In this document: one piece after another, positions 14,801 through 17,704 of the stretch
Position numbering within the stretch: the first letter of the stretch is position 1
How the letters are laid out: each line of letters opens with the position of its first letter
NCBI GenBank assembly: GCA_900547255.1
Contig: URGC01000049.1
Location: 1-17,704, forward strand
DNA length: 17,704 nucleotides
Direction: 5' to 3'
DNA from: an uncultured Eubacterium sp.
GTDB lineage: Bacteria > Bacillota > Clostridia > Lachnospirales > Lachnospiraceae
Translations under genes and position numbers: made by a program
The notes under the pieces: model-generated
Databases searched by the model: none
What the model was told of the DNA's origin: nothing
Seen by the model: the letters and a program-made list of their open reading frames with translations, nothing else

Positions 14801-17704
14801 TTATTTATCTTTTCTCATAGCATTCTTCTTAGCTGCCTCTGCTCCAAAGAAGAGCATAGCTGCTCCTGCCATGACGAATAAGAATATCATAAAGTTATTA
14901 GCATCTGCTGTCTTAGGTGCTGTAAGTGTCTTACCTGCACTTCCATCTGCTGCTTTCTTCGCATATACAACAGCAAATGGGCTTAATTCTGTTACACTAA
15001 CACTTAAACCATTGTCTCCAACAACTGGATCCATTATGTCCAAAACACCAGAATGGAGTAAATGAAGTACTGAGTATGTATACGCATCTGCATTAGTTCC
15101 ATCTGGATAAGCAAATGTTAATGTAAGAGTTCCTTCAAATGTTAAAGGATTGCCATTCTTATCTGTAAGTGTAATGTCATAGTATTCTATGCCAGCACCT
15201 GATGCAATATTGATGCCCTGCTTAGCTGCAGCTTCAATAATTGACTTTGCTGTCTCTGAATCTGCTGTTGCAGGAACTGGTGTAACTACAACATTATTAA
15301 GAGATACAACATCACCAGCAGCATTTTTAACAACTGCATCTGCTGCTATTGTAGCCTTGGCAACCTCGCTGTTAGCAACATCTATTGTAACCTGCTCACC
15401 CTTGTATGGGTTGCTGTCATCACCTGATTCTCCATTATCATAGAATGAATCATCTGAATCGTCTGAATCATAACCACCTGAATTATCTGGCTGAACAGTT
15501 GGGTTAGCATTGATAACTGCTGAACTTCTGCCTGCAAGCCTTGCACCTACACCGGCTGGAGCCTTGTCTGTTAATACAAGAAGTCCATTCATGTTGATTG
15601 TTCCATTTGCATTTCTTGTAGGCTTGATATTAGTATCAAGTGATACAAACCAGTCATCTGAAACAACATTTTTAGCGCTATTCATAGACTGCTTAGTAGC
15701 TATATCCCAATAGTAATTGTTAATGCCATATACTTTGTCTTTATCCTGTGTTCCTTTAAGCTTGAACTGCTCATCTACTGATGTGTCCTTACGATAAGAT
15801 AAAACACCCTTAGCAAAGAAATCAGTGTTAGCTGCTTCATTAGTATAGAAAGCTACGTTGTAACTCTCATTATTAAATGTTGTCGAATTAGATACCTGTA
15901 TATCTGGACAACTGTTAGAGTCAATACCCTTTGACTTATTATTATATGAAACTGAATTAATAAGCTTGTGATAACCAGATATACTGCTTCCACCCATCTT
16001 AAATCCGTTACCGTTACCGGCATTAGTTCCATCTTCAAGGTATCCATTGCCATATGCTACACAGTTCTGGATTGTTACAGAACCAATTGAACCTGTCTCA
16101 ACCTTGGCAAATAAATCCCATCCATCATCAGCATTGTTATAAGCAATACATCCATCAAACACATTGCCATCGCCGACTGTTAACTTAGCTGCGAATCCAT
16201 CTGCATCCTCATAACCCTTATCTGCATTACCATATGATGTACAGTTAAGAATTGTGTTGTATGATGGCCAGTCTGACTTAGTATCAGATGAAAGCAGACG
16301 GCTTATCTGAAGTCCTGTATTACCATTGTGATATGTATTAATCTGGTCTAATACATTATGGCTTCCTGATACCTGGATACCCTTCTGGGCATCTGCTGAA
16401 TGAGTTACATCAAATCCCTTGAAGTACCAGTAATCACCACCAAGTATCATACCTGCGCATTTACCACCAAAGTCAAGTACTGGACGCTCTGATGAGTTAG
16501 GGTCACCCATCATTGTAATATAATTATTTGCTGTACCATTGTTACCTCTCTCTGTCTTAACAGTATTTGAAAGGTTATATGTACCTGCCTTAAGAATAAT
16601 CTGCTGACCAGGCTGTGCATATTTAACGGCTGTGTATATATCTATAGGATTGCTCTCACTTCCGTCTGCACCATATGCAGTAGTTGGAGCTACCCATATT
16701 GACTCACCAGCCTCACCAATTGTCTTATAATTTACTGTATGAGTAAATGTATATGGATCATATGATGTTAACTTGTCTCCACCCTTAGGAACATAGTTCG
16801 CATCTGGTGTAAATGTTATCTTAAAGCTGTTAGTTCCCTTTTTAAGAGTAACCTGCTTATTGTAACTTACGTTAGCAAATACCTCAGCATTTCTTACATC
16901 TACGCCGTCACCCTCAATCTTTACACGTCCATTTGCAGTAGATACAAATGTAAGTGTGTACTCAGGCTGACCAGTTGCTGTTGCAGATGTAACTGAATAC
17001 TTAGGTGTTACATACTTAATTGGCTTCTCCTCTGCTGGAGCATCTTTTGCAGGATCTGTAAGCACAAGAGAAATATCTGAGAATGTTGCTCTCGCATTTC
17101 TTGATGCAAAGAAACCTGCACATACATTATCCTTGTCAATCTGGCTGAGTGCCTGAGTATCATAATACTTCTGTGTTCTTGTAACTGAGCCATCAAGACT
17201 TGAATATGTTATAAAGTAACCTGTGTTATTCTTCTGGATTGTTATATAGTAATCTGTTATTGCATCAAGTCCACTTGTTACATCTGTATTAGTTGAATTA
17301 CCAATTACATTATATGTACCTGATGTAAATGATGAAGCTGATGTATCTAATGGTAATGTCTCTGTCTTAAATTCATTATTAACAGTAGCTGTATCATTAG
17401 CTTCAAGTCTTGAAAGGTTCTCAGATGTTACACCTGTTCTTGCAAGCACACCAAGACCTAACTTCATTGAAATCTTCTTACCATCATCGCTGATGTTACC
17501 TTCATCATCAACATAGTACTCTACCTTAGTTGCTATAGCCTGATATGAGTTATTCCACAATACTGTAGAATCTCCATTGACACCTGCACGGTCGGAAACC
17601 ATAACACCGAAACCTTCCTGACCATTACTTAATGTCCATGAATCAGCATGTACCTTTGCACTTAATGTAAAGTTAGATGTTGTAGGTATCTTAGTATAGT
17701 AATA
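14801..17704 (-). CDS. Surface-anchored PL9 pectate lyase, N-terminus cut by window edge
   Basis: 967 codons are visible; the frame stays open through the right edge, so the ATG at 17602 is internal and the signal peptide lies outside. Numbered from the edge: an N-terminal beta-rich, possibly sugar-binding domain (about 1-217), a second beta domain (about 232-326), a right-handed beta-helix (about 335-694), an Asp-rich linker (about 745-768), a beta domain (about 772-916) and an anchor tail. Polysaccharide lyase family 9 residues are present: calcium ligands D502 (DADGF) and D526, D527, D530 (ADDGWD), and the catalytic base K569 (NGFKMGG). D502 to D526 is 24 residues, as in Pel9A. It cleaves polygalacturonate by beta-elimination outside the cell. 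The end APKTAD, a 20-residue hydrophobic stretch and KKNAMRKDK form a sortase-type signal. Confidence 0.9.
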   Translation of the reverse strand, partial: YYYTKIPTTSNFTLSAKVHADSWTLSNGQEGFGVMVSDRAGVNGDSTVLWNNSYQAIATKVEYYVDDEGNISDDGKKISMKLGLGVLARTGVTSENLSRLEANDTATVNNEFKTETLPLDTSASSFTSGTYNVIGNSTNTDVTSGLDAITDYYITIQKNNTGYFITYSSLDGSVTRTQKYYDTQALSQIDKDNVCAGFFASRNARATFSDISLVLTDPAKDAPAEEKPIKYVTPKYSVTSATATGQPEYTLTFVSTANGRVKIEGDGVDVRNAEVFANVSYNKQVTLKKGTNSFKITFTPDANYVPKGGDKLTSYDPYTFTHTVNYKTIGEAGESIWVAPTTAYGADGSESNPIDIYTAVKYAQPGQQIILKAGTYNLSNTVKTERGNNGTANNYITMMGDPNSSERPVLDFGGKCAGMILGGDYWYFKGFDVTHSADAQKGIQVSGSHNVLDQINTYHNGNTGLQISRLLSSDTKSDWPSYNTILNCTSYGNADKGYEDADGFAAKLTVGDGNVFDGCIAYNNADDGWDLFAKVETGSIGSVTIQNCVAYGNGYLEDGTNAGNGNGFKMGGSSISGYHKLINSVSYNNKSKGIDSNSCPDIQVSNSTTFNNESYNVAFYTNEAANTDFFAKGVLSYRKDTSVDEQFKLKGTQDKDKVYGINNYYWDIATKQSMNSAKNVVSDDWFVSLDTNIKPTRNANGTINMNGLLVLTDKAPAGVGARLAGRSSAVINANPTVQPDNSGGYDSDDSDDSFYDNGESGDDSNPYKGEQVTIDVANSEVAKATIAADAVVKNAAGDVVSLNNVVVTPVPATADSETAKSIIEAAAKQGINIASGAGIEYYDITLTDKNGNPLTFEGTLTLTFAYPDGTNADAYTYSVLHLLHSGVLDIMDPVVGDNGLSVSVTELSPFAVVYAKKAADGSAGKTLTAPKTADANNFMIFLFVMAGAAMLFFGAEAAKKNAMRKDK

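Noticed and set aside
17602..17602. ATG at 17602 as the start of the pectate lyase
   Set aside because: The frame continues without a stop for 34 more codons to the window edge, there is no ribosome site, and no signal peptide follows this ATG.

Overview
The window looks like chromosome of a low-GC, Gram-positive, anaerobic gut Lachnospiraceae bacterium, with Lachnospira (Eubacterium) eligens or a close relative as the best guess. The reasons are AT-rich spacers, strong AAGGAGG-type ribosome sites, a group-B-type [FeFe] hydrogenase, a surface PL9 pectate lyase with an APKTAD sorting-type tail, a chemoreceptor, and an ECF sigma/anti-sigma pair. The species name is inferred from gene content, not from a marker gene. 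I see no rRNA, tRNA, CRISPR array, insertion sequence or phage gene.

Layout, left to right. (1) 1-1346, minus: an [FeFe] hydrogenase cut by the left edge, divergent from (2) 1547-2935, plus: a stand-alone TrpB2-type tryptophan synthase beta chain. Each has its own promoter. (3) 2936-3227: a repeat-rich convergent spacer with a 24-bp hairpin. (4) 3228-4001, minus: a ZIP metal transporter, divergent from (5) 4090-4761, plus: a YczE/YitT-like membrane protein. (6) 4787-8987, minus: a tight operon of a TetR regulator and two ABC half-transporters joined by ATGA stop/start overlaps, with a perfect 38-bp palindrome upstream. (7) 9204-11073, plus: an ECF-type promoter, a possible small ORF, an ECF sigma factor with an N-terminal extension, and an overlapping membrane-anchored anti-sigma-like protein, closed by a strong terminator. 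(8) 11140-11898, minus: a short-chain dehydrogenase. (9) 12285-14049, minus: a methyl-accepting chemotaxis protein and its terminator. (10) 14092-14613, minus: a small nitroreductase. (11) 14801-17704, minus: a large secreted pectate lyase cut by the right edge.

The genes mostly form separate small units rather than one pathway. The hydrogenase fits fermentative hydrogen metabolism. The pectate lyase and chemoreceptor fit a motile pectin degrader. The TetR-ABC operon and the sigma/anti-sigma pair are the two self-contained regulatory modules. The most distinctive features are the double 13-bp palindrome in front of the TetR operon and the unexplained ORF between the ECF promoter and the sigma gene. 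I did not find a clear new multi-gene defence, mobile or biosynthetic system.
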